A DNA stretch of 64,000 nucleotides from Phaeosaccion multiseriatum (taxonomy: Eukaryota > Ochrophyta, other classes), in NCBI GenBank assembly GCA_965112735.1, contig OZ218952.1, positions 558,001 to 622,000 on the forward strand, in the 5' to 3' direction. Of this stretch, positions 10,147 through 23,600 are shown piece by piece (position 1 is the first letter of the stretch; every line of letters starts with the position of its first letter). A program made the position numbers and the translations under genes. The notes under the pieces are model-generated. The model saw only the letters and a program-made list of their open reading frames with translations. It was not told the DNA's origin and searched no databases.

Positions 10147-12393
10147 ATGCTTATCGAGGTAGAGGAGGGGAGTACGTGTTTAGGCTATGGAAACGAGCAG
10201 CGGTACAAGAAGCGCGATGACGATGAACAGCCGGCAAAGAACCTGATAATGGGTAAACAGCTTCCGATGCCTTCTCACCATCAGCAGCAGCAGCCGATGC
10301 AGGATCGCTCATCTTCAGCAGCTGCACGGTCAAGAGGAGTAAAAGCCGCTGCTGCTGTGAGCACCTCAGCTGCGATTCCGAGACGGAGCCAACGCCACCT
10401 CTGGTCAGAGGGAGGGGGAGGGGACAGGGGGGGTGTCGCGTTGGAGTACCTTCCTTCCTGGCCTAAGGTCCAGCTGAAAGATATTGAGAGCGGTCACTTG
10501 CCTTGCACGAATGGAATTTCACTGCTTGCGCTCGTGTCATCGGTAAGCCCCATCCTGTTTGGCAAGTTGAAGTCACCAGGGAGTCGTTTCTTCATGGTGG
10601 AGGTGGTGGGTCTACCGGAGGAGGAGGAAGAGGCGGACGTATCAGCATCATCAGCAGTGGCAGGACACTCTGCTTATCTGCTGCTAACTGGGGAAAGTAT
10701 CTTGAAGTGGCACCCTTTCATCAAAGTTGGTCGATGCTACAGCTTTGCCCCCTTAGGTAGGTGAGTGTGCCTCCTCTCGCTGCTTCACCTCGAGGAGCAG
10801 CAGGAAGGGGCGCAAGAGGGCAGAGCTATGAGGCAGCACAATTCGGCTGCGTGGATCGTACTACTGTGCTCTGCTGCTGCTGCTGCTGCTGCTTGGTTCT
10901 CACCGCAGTCACCCCCACTGCTTTCTCCTGACGCCGCCCCGCCCCCCCTCCTCACTCAACAACCGCAGTCAAGTTCGAAAAGACCGAGAAGCACCGGTGC
11001 AGATGGGTGTTGTTGGGTGTCCACCCCCAATTTTCCGACCGAGCGCTACTCAGCGAAATCACGCCAGCGATTTCATCCCTCTCCCCCCAAGACCGTGAGG
11101 TGAGTGCCCACCACAAGCAAGAAACAGCAGCAGTTGGTGATACGGCAGCAGTGTTTGATGGCCATGGATCTCCAAGGACAATGCCTTCGTCGCGCAACTC
11201 TTGGTCGGGCCCATCTCAGCTTTTGTGTTGCCTCGCCATCTCACCCAGTGCATCAAACACACACACACACACACACACACGTCTGTCCTCTTCACGCCAT
11301 AGGACTCCTCCTCCACGTCAGCGGCTGACAAGGGTGGCGAGGCTCCGGGAGGGGAGGAGAAGGAGATGGGTATGATTCCTAGCTTTGCTTGGGTGGACCG
11401 GACCCACTTCAGAAGCGACGACAGTGATGGTGCAGACGCTGCAGAGAAGGCGGGGATGGAGACGAAGAAGGAGATAAGCGTATCTCGTTACGTCGTTGCG
11501 TCGAGTCTGCCTCCGTCTCCAGCAGAATACCTCCTTGCACCTCGAGGAGTTATAGCAGCAGCAGAAGAGGGAGGGGGAGGAGGAGGAGGAGGAGGAGGAG
11601 GAGGAGGAGGAGGGAGCGGCATGGTGCACTACCGAGGTACCATCACTGGCTTCAAGAGCATGCGAGGAGTGGTGGAGCTGGATGGGGAGGAGAGGGGCAA
11701 GAAGGGCCGAAGCGGAGGCGAAGGAGCCATCAGAAGTGGTAGCAGCAGCAGCAGCAGCAGCAGCAGGAAGGCCCCTCTCAAGCTCTTTTTGCAGAACCAC
11801 CCCGGGTACAGCGACCTCTTCGACAAACGTACGTGTAACGCCTTTGGGGAGAGGGAAACAGGGGCGCGACGGGGGCGGTAGCAGTAACAGTACCACCACC
11901 ACCACCACTACCACCACCACCACCACCACCACAGCCGCAGCAGGAGAGAGTGCCACCCGTTTGGGCCTATTTGCTGGGGCAGGCGCTGGGTCTGAATTCT
12001 CTCCCGCCAAATCCACTCCCTTTTGTGTCACTTATATGCATCCATCATCGCTTCTATTGAAGTGATAACACAAAGCGCAACCCGTGCTGCCGCTATCACA
12101 TTCCCTCTCTGACTCGCTCTTGCCCTCTCATCTTCTGTCTCACTCACTCGCTCTCTTTCTCTCTCCCTCTCTCCCCCTGTCTTCCTTTTCTAATGTTCGG
12201 AATCGGCTTCGATCGGGCTCTTTTTCCATTACTATTCCCGTGCCTGTTCCGATTCCTTTTCCCCCTGACCAAACGCAGTCCAGTGCGGGGCGCTGCTGCA
12301 GCTGACCAACGTTCATCCCATTCATATGTGGGGGCGCCTCGAGGGCTTCGGAGCCTGCTCTTACAGCCAAGTCGAGGTACGAGGGAGGGTAGC

Positions 12394-12427
<34 letters not shown>

Positions 12428-13091
12428 GATGAGAGAGAATGAGAAGACTTCCCATCATCCCCTCCCCCCCCCTCCTCGCCCCCCCCCACAGCCAACTTCA
12501 GAAGGCCCGTTGGCTCATCAACGGAGCTTGTGCTCTTATCTCACCTTTGCCTCTCTGTCTGTCTCTCTTTTGTCTGTTGTCTCTCTCGCTGTCCCTCTCT
12601 CCCTCTCCCCCTTTCTCTTCCTCTAATTCCCTCTCCCTTTCTTTCTCTCTCTCCCTCTCTCCCTCTCTCCCTTTCTCTTCCTCTAACTCCCTCTCCCTTT
12701 CTTTTTCTCTCTCCCTCTCTGTCTCTCTCCCTTTCTCTCTTTCTCCACCTCTCTTCCTGTCCAGGTGCTGTCGTCAACAGCCGCCCCCTCTCCCTCTCGT
12801 CGCTCCTCGTCGAAAGAGGTCGTGAGGCAATCATTGACTTGGGTGGAGCACTGTTGGAGGTGCGTCCCTCTCTGGAATATGTGTGTGTGTGAGAGGCAGA
12901 GCAAGTGTGTGTGTGGAAGAGAGGAGCGCGCGCCTGAGGGAAAGTGTGCGTGTGCGAGTATGTGTGAGAGAGCCCCGATCACCCGTAGATACAAGCGATT
13001 GACCCTTCCCCCTCCCCCCCCCCCCACTCCTCCGGTGCGATGCTTCCTACCTACTTAAACCTTCTTCCCCACCCGCACACACACATACACA

Positions 13092-13141
<50 letters not shown>

Positions 13142-14424
13142 ATGCGCGCCCGTCGTGACCTGTTCTGCAAGTTCAGAGCACTATTGGCCAAGAGCGAGAG
13201 CAAGGAGAGCGGTCCCCTGTTGCATGAGCTGCGCGAGTGGATCAGAGTGCTGGCTGGGGGTCGACCGAAGTGGTGCGTGGTTTATTCCGTGGTAATACGC
13301 TACAGTGTGGTAACGCAGCTTATTTGGTGGTTGTCGGTTGGTTTGGTGGTTGGTAATACAGCACCAGCTGTGGTTGCATATTGTAGTTTCAGTTCCAGTT
13401 GAATAGACCTTTTCCCCAAAATGTAGATCCCAACACCAATACCGCGAGGGTGAGGGTGAGGGTGAGAGTGGTGTATACAATAAACATATGACCCTTGGAA
13501 TCGGGATCTCATGGCTGACTGTGAGTGACTGCAACGCGCTCCTCCCCCCCCCCCCTCCTCCCTCCTCTCCCCCACACCCCCTCTACCCCCCTACGGCAGG
13601 GTCAGAGAGCTCTTCGAGGAGTTCCTAAGTCACGTAAATGGCCACTGTACCGCTGTCAATGGAGCCAAACCAGCCGATGTCTCCTCCTCCTCTGGCGGCA
13701 GCGGCGGCAGCGTTCCGTCACCTCTCCAGCAGCGGCGGCGCCCAGGCAGAGAAGCTTGGGTGCGAGGAACAGACCCGTCGTCTTGTGCTGCTACTACTAC
13801 TCCTGTATCACCAACTGCTACTCCAAGTGCATCGGGCGGGACGCGGGTGCCTCCCAAGCTTCCGCGTGTGGCGTGGCTCGTCTCTGAGGCCAGGAAGGTT
13901 GCCGAGAGGGGGGCGAAAGAGCTGCTAGGTCGGCTCGAAGACAAAGCGGGCAGGGCCAACGGCAGCAGCAGCAGCAGGAGCATCTCTGGCGTTGGACGGA
14001 ACTTGGGGTAAGAAGGATTTCGAATGTTTGGATTCGGTCTGGTTGGTTGGTTGGTTGGTTGGGTGTTTGGCTGGTTGGTTGGTTGGTTTGGTTGGCAACA
14101 ATGACGAAAGATGTGAAAGTTGAACACACACCCAACGCCCCTCCTTCTCACGCTTGATTGGCTCCGCGTCCGCCCCCCCCCCTCTCTCTCTCTCCTCCCC
14201 TTCTTCTTAACCTCTGCCTCAGGCGAAGGGCGACTGTCCCAACCAAGCCCCAGGTTTTTACCGTCTTCTCTGCGACGGAGGAGCGGCAGCACAGCGCCCC
14301 TCGCGCACGCCGCTGTGGTCGGTGCGGTCGCCGTCGAAGTCGAAATAGTCGAGAAAGCAATCGTGAAAGTGCAGCAGATGTGGCGGATGAAGCGACGTCG
14401 GAAGGCGGCTCGGTCTCTGTCGGA

Positions 14425-14464
<40 letters not shown>

Positions 14465-15422
14465 CCGGGAGGCGGAGAGCATCCGGGGCGTCTAGTGCCG
14501 ATCCTGAGGGTGAGCTCGTCGAGCCCTCTCCTGCTGTTCTGGTGGGGAGACTAGGGCTTTCATTCCACCACGCAGCGTCGCCACTCTCGACGACCAAGGC
14601 CCTGCTCTCCTCCTCCTCCTCCTCCTCCTCCTCCTCCTCCTCCTCCTCCTCCTCCTCCTCCTCCTCCTCCGCCTCCTCCTCCTCCTCCTCCTCTTCTTCT
14701 TCTTCAACTTCTTGTTCTTCTGTAGCTCCGACACTCGCGGCCACTGACCAGCAGTCAATGGAGGAGGAGGAGGAGGAGGAGGAGGAGGAGGAGGTGGCGG
14801 TGGCGGTGGAAAGCTCAGAGAGTGCTGCTGTTAGCGGTGGTAGTGAGGACCAGCCCCAGCCCCAGCCTGAGTACAACGCTTGGCAGGAGCCTGCCTCTGA
14901 GGGGCTGATGGAAGAAGAGAGCAGCCTGGAGGACCCAGGAGAGAGCACTGGGAACGGTGTAGAGGCAATGGAGGGTATGGGAGAGGAGGAGGAGGAGGAG
15001 GAGGAGGAGGAGGAGGAGGAGGAGGAGGAGGAGGAGGAGGAGGAGGAGGCGGGTTCCGAAGCTGAGATGACTGGGGAGGAGCTTGTGCGTCACTCTCTAC
15101 AGGACTCATCCGGAAGACTTCGCGTGCTGGTGCTGGAAAGTACTCGCCCTAGGCCCACGCCCATGACCGGCTCCGCTGCGGCGGCTTTCTCGTCTTCGAG
15201 CATGCCACCACCACCACCACCACCACCACCACCTCCTCCTCCAGTGACGTACTGCTCTGGCGGCAGCGGCAGCGGCAGCAGCACTACCAGCAGCAGCAGC
15301 ACGAGGAGGGGCGAGTGGCGAAGCATGGGACTCGGTGCCAGGGTGGTCCACGACCCTATCCAGTTCCGCCACTGGCGTGGGCCGCGTGGTAGGAGACGAA
15401 CAGAGCGGTTGCGAGAGGAGGA

Positions 15423-15463
<41 letters not shown>

Positions 15464-17653
15464 GAGGGGAGGCAAAGAGAAGGGCAAGGACGAGGAGGGA
15501 GAGCACAAGCACTCTGCGAGCGAGCGACGTGTACTGCGCCACGCGATTCCGAGTCGCCACGCAGGGGGTGTTGATGCCCGTGCCCGTGCTCGGGCTGTGT
15601 GCAGGTGGAAATGCCTCGTCCTTAGGCAGCGGGCATAGGAATGGACCGAAGCGGACGACGCCGAAACCGTTGCGAGACGCCACAGCGGCGCCAGGCCATG
15701 GGAATGGACCTTGGGCGGAGTGGGACGAGGCGGACGATGTTTTCGATGTCTACGCTGGTAGCAGCGGCAGCAACAACTGGCGACTGTATCTGAAGCACTA
15801 CGTGATGCTTGAGCGGGACGCCCTCTTCAGGGGCCCTGAGCAAGGCAAGGAAGGGGGCGGGAAGACCAAGCGGGCCGCCGCTAGCGCTGTATCGGTTGCG
15901 TCTGCTACTGCAGCTCCTCCTCCTGCTGCTGCTTCTAGTGCTGCTGCTGCTGCTGCTGCTGGTGCTGCTGCTGGTGCTGCTGCTGGTGCTGCTGCTGGTG
16001 CTGCTGCTGGTGCTGCTGGTACTTGTACTTCTTCCGTATCACCAACTGCTGCTGCGATAGAGAAGCGTGCGGTAGCTGGGTCCGGAGGAGGAGGAGGGGT
16101 GGGGGGGGCTCATCCCGACGATGCCATTTCCGTAGCGCAGGCCTTGGTAGGGCGCTTCACTGCTACTCAGCCCCCCCGGGCTGCCCCCCCCGGGGCTGCC
16201 CCCTGGGGACGGGGAGACTCCGGATACTACGAACCGCGGCCAAAGGCAAAAGTCAAAGTAAAGTTCGACGGAGAGGCGGTGTGCGTGGTGGGGGTGCTGT
16301 TGAGTATGGACGTGAGCGACGATGAAAAGGTTTGGCGGGAGGACAGCACAGTGGCGGCAGGAGGGACAGGGGCAGGAGCAGGGAGGGGGGGGGGGGGGCG
16401 ACGAACGGGGGTGGCTGGGTCGTCGGAATGGAAAGGCAAGGGGAAGGCAGCAACATACTCATCGTCAACAGGAGCAGCAGCAGCAGCAGGAGGAGGAGGA
16501 GGAGGAGGGGCGAGGGCAGGACCAGGGGCACCGGCACCAACTCCACTCCCCTCTCTTAGTGCGGCCCTTGTCGGCAAGCAACTGTGTTTAGAGCTCGAAG
16601 ATGAAGCCTCTCCCGACCGCATCAGAGTGTTCCTTCCCTGGAGTGCGGCCCAGAGCTTCCCTTGTGGACTCGTCGCAGGGGGGAGGGCTGTTGTTAAGAT
16701 TACACAGCTTCATAGACACGTGTCTCTGTCTGGGGGCAATCGAAAGCACCTCTACCTCAGCGGAGCCACGCAGGGGGGAGGAGGAGGAGGGGGGCACGGT
16801 CTCAACAAGTACGTGGGGGAAGAGAAGGGGAGGAGGGGCAGTGAGTCTAGTTAGTTGGAGGCGTATGAGTACGTTGGAGGCGTATGAGTACGAAGGGGTC
16901 CCAGTGAGTCTTAATTTGTTTCGAGGCGTATGGGTGAGCGGGGGTCCCGGGGGGGAGAGGAGGGCTTACATGTTTCGATGTTTGTTCCATGAATATGCCT
17001 CGCATTGCTGTTTGGTGCTTGTCTGTCTCTCTTGTCCTTCTGTCTGTCTGTCTGTCTGTCTGTCTGTGTGTGTGTGCCTTCGTCTTGACCTGCACCAGCC
17101 CTACTCTCATCCCATCTCCCCTCCCCTCCCCTCCCCATCCCTCCCCTTTCTCCTCTCCTATCCTCCCCACTCCTCCCCACTCCCCTCCCCCCCCCCTCCT
17201 CTCCTCTCCTCCTCACTCCCCTCCTCTATTCTCCTCTCCACAGGTGGGCAGGCAAGGTTTCTGTTCTGGGGTTTTTGGGGGCGCCCACCCCGGGAGGAGA
17301 GGTGGTGTGGAGCAGTGCGAAGACCCAAGCGTTCAGCAGCGCCGACTGGTGCACCTGCGGAGGAGGAGGAGGAGGAGGAGGAGGAGGAGGAGGAGGAGGA
17401 GGAGGAGGAGGAGGAGGAGGAGGGGCGCCTCATCAGGAGGGGGAGGACGACGATGAAGGGGTTATGACGACTCGACTGGACGGATCCAAGGTGAGAACTT
17501 CGCCACTTTCGCGACAAGACCCCCGTCCCCCCCTGCCTGCTGCCCTGCCCCCGCCTTACCCTGCTGAGCCCCCCCCTCTCCTTCTCTGATCTAAACCTCC
17601 TCCTTTCACTCCGTGATTGTCACGCTTGAGCTACGTGTGTATGCGTGTGTGTT

Positions 17654-17699
<46 letters not shown>

Positions 17700-19435
17700 G
17701 CATGTGTGTGCGTGTGCCCAACCCCCAGTGGTCAAGCCAGGCCGCACCCTCTGGTCCACACTCTTTCGAGCTTCGCAGACAGACTGACTGACTGATGCTG
17801 CGACTCGACCTTTCTTTTGCATGCAATCAGGTTTGTGTTCTTTCGCGTCCTCCCGGCCGCGAGCAGCGACAGGAGCTGAAGGCCAGCAACAACAGCACCA
17901 GTAGCAGCCGCCGCAGCAGCAGCAGCAGCAGCACGTCGAGCGGCCCTGCCGCGTGCTCGAACAGGAAGAGGGAGTACCCATCAGAGCAGCAGCAGCAACA
18001 GCAGCAGTGGGTGATACAGCAGCATCACAGGGGGCAGAAGAGAGGGAGAGTCGGCAGCGGCAGCGGCAGCGGCACTGCATGGACCAGGGGCGACAAGAAC
18101 GGCACACCCTGCAGTCTGCTGTCTCTCTATGAGGTCGGGGGTCGACTGGACAGGTCCCTGCGCTACCTACCTTCCGCCCTGCTGCACTCGCTGCCCTTTG
18201 TACGCGTCTATCCCTTTTGCCGCCGCTGCGCACACCGAGTGAAGGACCCGGCGGATCTCCGAGCGGGCATGTGCCGTATGGAGGGCTGCAGGGCGGTGGA
18301 TGGCAGCTGGGTGGCAAGGTGGGAGGCGGCGGCGGAGCTCTCTGACGGGGTGGCGTGTGCGAGGCTGCTGCTCGACGATGAGGATGTGGTGCGGGCCCTC
18401 AGGCTCACTGGGCCGCAGCGAGGTGTGTGTGTGTGTGGGAGGGGGAGGGGGAGGGGAGGGGAGGGGAGGGGAGGGGGAGAGAGGGGAGAGGGAGAGGATG
18501 AGAGTGAGTGCGTGTGTGGGTTGATACTTGGCACCTTTTGTTGACTTACGTCGTGTCTTCCTTCATTCCTCCCTCCCCGCCTCCTCTTTTATTCTGTGGC
18601 TGCTCGCTCTGTGTCCCTTGTGCTCGTATCTACGTAAGCGTTTGTAGAGGGCGTCGCGAAACGGCACGGGTGCATCGACTACGGCCACCGAATCGCAACA
18701 TCCAAGGGGCAGCGCGACGGCGGCACGGGAACTGGGGCTAGGGCCACCCGGGGGAGGAAAGACTCCCCCTCTTCAGGCAAGCTTGCCTCTGCTCCGTTGG
18801 ACACGGCCACTATTCGACCCTGGCGCTCGGGCGGCGTGCAGCAGCAGCAGGGGGAGGGGGGGGGGGAAGGCGAGTACGAGCGACCGGCGTGGACGCGGCC
18901 GGGGCCGGCTTGGCTTGAGTTCCATTCCGATGGAGAGGATGATGGTGCTGCTGCTGCTTCTTCTTGTTCTACCGCCGGTACAACAAGGGCAAAGCGCCGA
19001 CGAAAAGGAGGAGGAGCAGGAGGAGCAGCAGCAGCAGGAGGAGGAGGGCACGAAGATGAGCTTGCTCGGGCGCGAGACACGTTGCAGGCAGCCGCCACGG
19101 ATGGAGCAGTGCGGCGCCACGTGGCGGTGAATGTCGAGGAGGTGGAGAAAAAAGTCGAGGACAATGTCGACGGGTACCAGCACGTGAGTGTGCAGCTAGG
19201 GAAGCAGCAGCACTTCACCTTTCGGACTGCGAGGGCGGAGCTTCGCGCCAGGGGCCTGTCGGAAGTGGAGGAGAGCGCCGTGGCGTACGGGTTGTTGGAG
19301 AGCGACCGGGCCATTCAGCTGCTCCTGCGAGAGGCAGCAGAGCAGCAGCCAGGCGCAGCAGAAGAGGGAAGGATAGGGGGACATATGAGTCGCATGGAGG
19401 ATACAGGAGGGGTGGAGGACCTCGTAGTTTCGTAA
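10147..19435 (+). CDS. CTC1-like telomere maintenance OB-fold protein
   Basis: Eleven exons fit one 2,073-residue frame: 10147-10756, 10969-11099, 11303-11828, 12279-12376, 12765-12859, 13141-13272, 13600-14007, 14223-16808, 17244-17490, 17831-18422 and 18639-19435. Phases agree at every junction. Conserved-looking islands sit among long Ser, Glu, Gly, Ala and Pro tracts: LTGESILKWHPFIKVGRCYSF in exon 1; GALLQLTNVHPIHMWGRLEG then FGAC in exon 4; an OB-fold-like stretch (IRVFLPWSAAQSFPCGLVAGG) near the end of exon 8; and a zinc-ribbon-like CRRCAHRV...CRMEGC in exon 10. These match the order expected of CTC1, the large subunit of the CST complex, which binds single-stranded telomeric DNA and recruits polymerase alpha-primase. 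The ATG at 10147 is the first in frame. The family assignment rests on short islands, so another large OB-fold protein is possible. An extra exon near 12492 cannot be excluded. Confidence 0.62.
13077..13139. repeat. (CA)n tract abutting a splice acceptor
   Basis: Dinucleotide CA repeats with CATA interruptions end directly at the AG before the exon starting at 13141 in the CTC1-like gene. It occupies the place where a polypyrimidine tract would normally be. Confidence 0.9.
17644..17698. repeat. (GT)n microsatellite in an intron
   Basis: GTGTGT repeat in the intron between CTC1-like exons 9 and 10. Confidence 0.9.
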
Positions 19436-20630
19436 GAGAGCCCACTCACCTCCAAGACACATAAAAGGATAAAAGGCGATTAGCTAGTGCAGTGCCACTA
19501 ATGTTACGAAAGATTCTGAGGGTCTTGTTGCACTCCCCTTACCCATCCCTACCTGGGACGCGTAACCAAAACTGCTCAACTCGGTGATAGAGGCACTTTA
19601 GGGGGGGGGGGGGGGTTGGGCTGCGAGACACCCTTACGTAAGACCCGCATGGCCCTTTTACGTAAGGAACAGGAGTTTCAGTTCTTTTACCCCTTCTGTA
19701 TACAGTTGTAGACCTCTTTCAGGAGGCAAGGATGCCGATATTTGACTTGTCTCCACGAGGGCAACACGATGCGCATGTTCAAACTCGCTAAAACAGTAGT
19801 TTGGGGTGGAGTTCGAGTGACGCATCCCTCACACATATCCTCCTATCATAACCTCGCGTGCCCCGCCTCGTCGGCTCGCGTGCCTCACAACCCCTCTCTT
19901 GCTTCCAAGCTCCCCGGCAACTCCGCAACAAGTCCGCCGTCGCAAAGTTGGCACGCTCCGCACCCCCCCGTTTTCCTCTATGCTTCCATATGCTTCCACT
20001 TCGGGTTTTCTAGCCGACAGAATCCCGTTTTGTCCATTGCTGGGGCCCCTAAACGGTTGGGAAGGTGAGAGGGGGCCCCGAGCATGGCGAAAACGGACAT
20101 GAGGAAATTTTAAATTCATGTTTTATTTTGTCCTGTGAGGTCCAACCCCCCTTTTTTTTTCGCACGAACCGCGAAGCCTAGACCTGAGGTAAGCTTCAGT
20201 ATTCAAGGGTGGTGCGGTGCCGCGCGGGGGAGGGTACACTCGTAGAGAGGAGACTCGGCGTCTAGAAAGAAGGACACGGATTTTGAAGGAGGCCACAAAG
20301 AGAGCCAAGGTTTTTCCCAAACTGACATGATCTTACTTGGCTTCCACCTCCGTTGTACGTGATTGGTGTAACTGCTGTCGCAGATTGGATTGCGCACGAC
20401 CCCTGTGGAGCAACCTGAGAAATAGATCGGGACGAACGCGACGAGACGGGCTCAGGGCGGAGCAAGAGGGAGCTGTGGGTTTGATGAGGCGGTGCGTCAG
20501 ATGAGAGCGCTCCCTGCGGGCGCACGCTTTGGCAATCGTGGAGCTGAAAAGACGTGTTAGGGAGGCGCAGGAAGGGGTTCAGGAGTGGTTGGGTGATTCT
20601 GGCTGGGGAGGAGGAGGCGGGAGGGCGCGG
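19436..20630. other. Intergenic region, no gene seen
   Basis: About 1.2 kb between the CTC1-like stop and the first ATG of the kinase-DEP gene. It includes a G13 run near 19602-19614 and a T9 run near 20151-20159. Short open frames have no coding character. An in-frame stop at 20502 limits how far upstream the next gene's first exon can extend. An unseen 5' non-coding exon of that gene could lie here. Confidence 0.55.
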
Positions 20631-23600
20631 ATGGTGTTGGAGGGGTGCTGTTGGGGGCGTTCGCGCCTGGACGGCGCGGACGGGACCCCTGTGGCACGGG
20701 ATGCGAATGCTGCGGAAGTCAGCGCTGCTGTAGATGCGGCGGCAAGCTCCGGCTTCCTCGACCAGGATTTCAATTACCGGGAGCGAAAGAGGTGGGAGTA
20801 CAAGTCAGGGGACAGCAGTGGTATATCCTGCAGTGAAGACGGCTTGGGGGAGGAGGAGGAGGAAGAAGAAGAAGATGAAGAAGAAGAACAAGAAGAACAG
20901 GAGCCGAGGGGCGGGCAGGTGCGGACGGACGCGTTGTCGGAGGACGAGAACCTCCTGTCCGAGGAGGACAGCTTTGGATGGCGGACGGGAAGCGGGCGGA
21001 TCCACTCGCCCAACAACAGTAAGGACGACACATCCCGCTGCAGCAATAACTGCTGCGGCAGCGGCGCCAGTGGAAACAACTGTCGGTTCGGCGGGGGGTG
21101 GGATGAGGGGGCGTGCAGGGTCACTGGTGCACAGAAAATAAGAAGTAATAACAACAGCAGCGGCAGCAAGGGTAGCAACAACCACAGCAGCGCTGACTGG
21201 AGAAGCGGGGAGGCCGTGCTGAGGCTGTTTCCGCAATTCCAGCGGAGGAGACAGAGGGAGAAGGTGCAGAGGCAGGCCTCGCCGGAGCCGGAGCAACATC
21301 TCGAGGAGGAGTTGGGGCTGGAGAGGCGGGCCCCGGGACCGGGGTCCAGACCGAATAACCACCTTGCCAGTGTGCACATACATGACGGTGACCACGACCA
21401 GGACCTGTTGAGTGTGGCCACCGCACCAGAGCCGAGCAGACAACCGGGGGAGGGCTTGCCTCTACTCCACTACGATAGCGACAGCAGCAGCAGCAGCAGC
21501 AGCAGCATCAGCAGCAGCAGCAGCAGCAGCAGCAGGAGCGTCATCCGCGAGCAACATGTGGAAGACCCCGACCTTGCGCAGGACACACACTCGTTACCCG
21601 CGTTCCAACTATCCCAGGCAGGGGGACTTGGTTCCGGACGGGGACGCCCCACGACGAGGAGAAGCCCTGGCCTGCTGCATCGGCGGAGACGACGAGCAGC
21701 GAATGTGCCTACCTTGGAGATTACTCCCATGGCTGGAGACAGCTTCTACCCGCTCACCCCGGCCTACATTGGCGGCAGTGTCTCCTCGCCCTTCGGGACG
21801 ATCTCCAACCGGAGTCGAAGTAATACACCGATGGACATGATGATGATGACGGCAATGACAGCAGACCACCACCATGCAGCGCTAGCAGCAGCAGCAGCGG
21901 CGGCACGGCGAAGGCATCATCGGGAGGGAGAAGAAGAGGACGAGGACGACGACGACGAGGAGGAGAAGGGGGACGTATATAAGGACATGGAGGAGGCAGG
22001 CTCATTCGAGGAGGATTCCGGATGTGAATACACACATCAGTGCGGTATGCATGACGTCCGTGGTCTCCTGCTCATAGACAGCGACGAGGAGGGGGATGAG
22101 GATGATGATGATGAGGAGGATGACGCGCTGAAAAGCATAGGGAGCGGGGCAAGCAGTAGCACCGCCATGAGCAGCATGAGAGAAGAGCGGCGGAGGAGGG
22201 GCGACACCAACCCTTCCATTCCTCTCGTAGCTGGTCACAGTACCACCAGCACCACCACCGGCGCCACCGCCGCCACCGCCGCCACCACCACCGGTGACTT
22301 GCACGGCGGCAGGAGGCAGCAACGAGTGTCTCCCAAGTGGACGGCGAGAAGGAGCTCGATGACGGGAGCCAACAGCAGCAAGAACTCTCCCTTTGCATCT
22401 CCGTCTGCTGCTTCTGCTTTCCGACGGAAGAGCGACGGAGCTCGGGATCTATTCCGGCGGTATCTCACGCCCGAGCTGGACGGCGAACGCCACTGGCTCA
22501 AGCTGGCCCGGGCGGGCAAGGGCAGCAGCTGCCACGTGTATAAGGTGCTCTGCTTGTCGAACCTGCAGCTGGTGAGTGTGTCTGCGTAGTTTGCGTGCGT
22601 ATGTGTCTGTGTGTGTGCGGGATAGCCGGAGAGCTGAAACTCAAACTGGACACGCAAGGAGTTGGAGTAAGAATGTGTAGTATTTCGTCTCGTCGAGTTG
22701 TGTGTGTTAAGTGTTGCCATTTCGTTCACTATTTCGCCTGTACTGCCTTTCCTGCCGCCAAATTTCCGTCCTCCATGCGCATTTGAGTTAAAGTTTGCCC
22801 TAACTCCTACGATACTTCGCAGCTATTGCTGTCTGCCAAGTGTTACTTACACATCGTGCCGTATCAACTGGACGTTACCGCTCTCCTGTTTGTTTGTGTG
22901 TGCTGCAAAACACTTACAAAATATGTGTGTGTGTGGCGTGCGTGTATTTTATTCCACTCACAGATGGCTCTGAAGGAAGTGGACGCTTGGTCCAGCAAGG
23001 GCCGGTCGCAGGTCTCTCGCGAGCTTCACACTCTTACAAACCTTGAGGCAGTGGGCTGCCCTTACATCGTACGCTACTTTGGCGCCAAGGAGAGGACGGA
23101 GGGAGGCAAGACAGCGGCTGTGGACATCGCCATGGAGTTCGTGGCGGGTGGCTCACTGCAGGTGAAAGGGGTTGGGTTGAGGCATTCCTTCCTTCACGCA
23201 TTCACATTTTATTTTAATGTTGAGAAGGGAGTGGGTGAGGCGGAGACGTGCCTTCGTACTAGTACATGCCATGCAATTGTATTTACATTGCGGGAGGGTG
23301 TAGGCGAGGGGGAGGGAGAGAGAGAGAGAGAGAGGAGAGTGGATGCTGCGGGGGCGCCCTTCGAGACTTCGGACTTGTTTGTGGGTGTGGCATGTGCGTG
23401 AGTTTTTGTTCTCTAGAAGCACAACGTGAATTTTCTCATTTTCTCTACTCCTCCTTCCTTCGTCCTTCCCTCCCTTAATTCATTCCTTCCTTCCTTCCTT
23501 CCTTCCTTCCTTCCTTCCCTTCCCTTCCTACCCCTGCAGAACTGGGTTAGTAACGGCGGCGCCATCTCGGAGCACTGGCTAGCGAACATGGCGCATCAAT

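Noticed and set aside
14148-15683. Long minus-strand frames opposite CTC1-like exon 8
   Set aside because: Antisense shadows of GGA, GCA and CCA codon repeats. No conserved motif or plausible splice structure.
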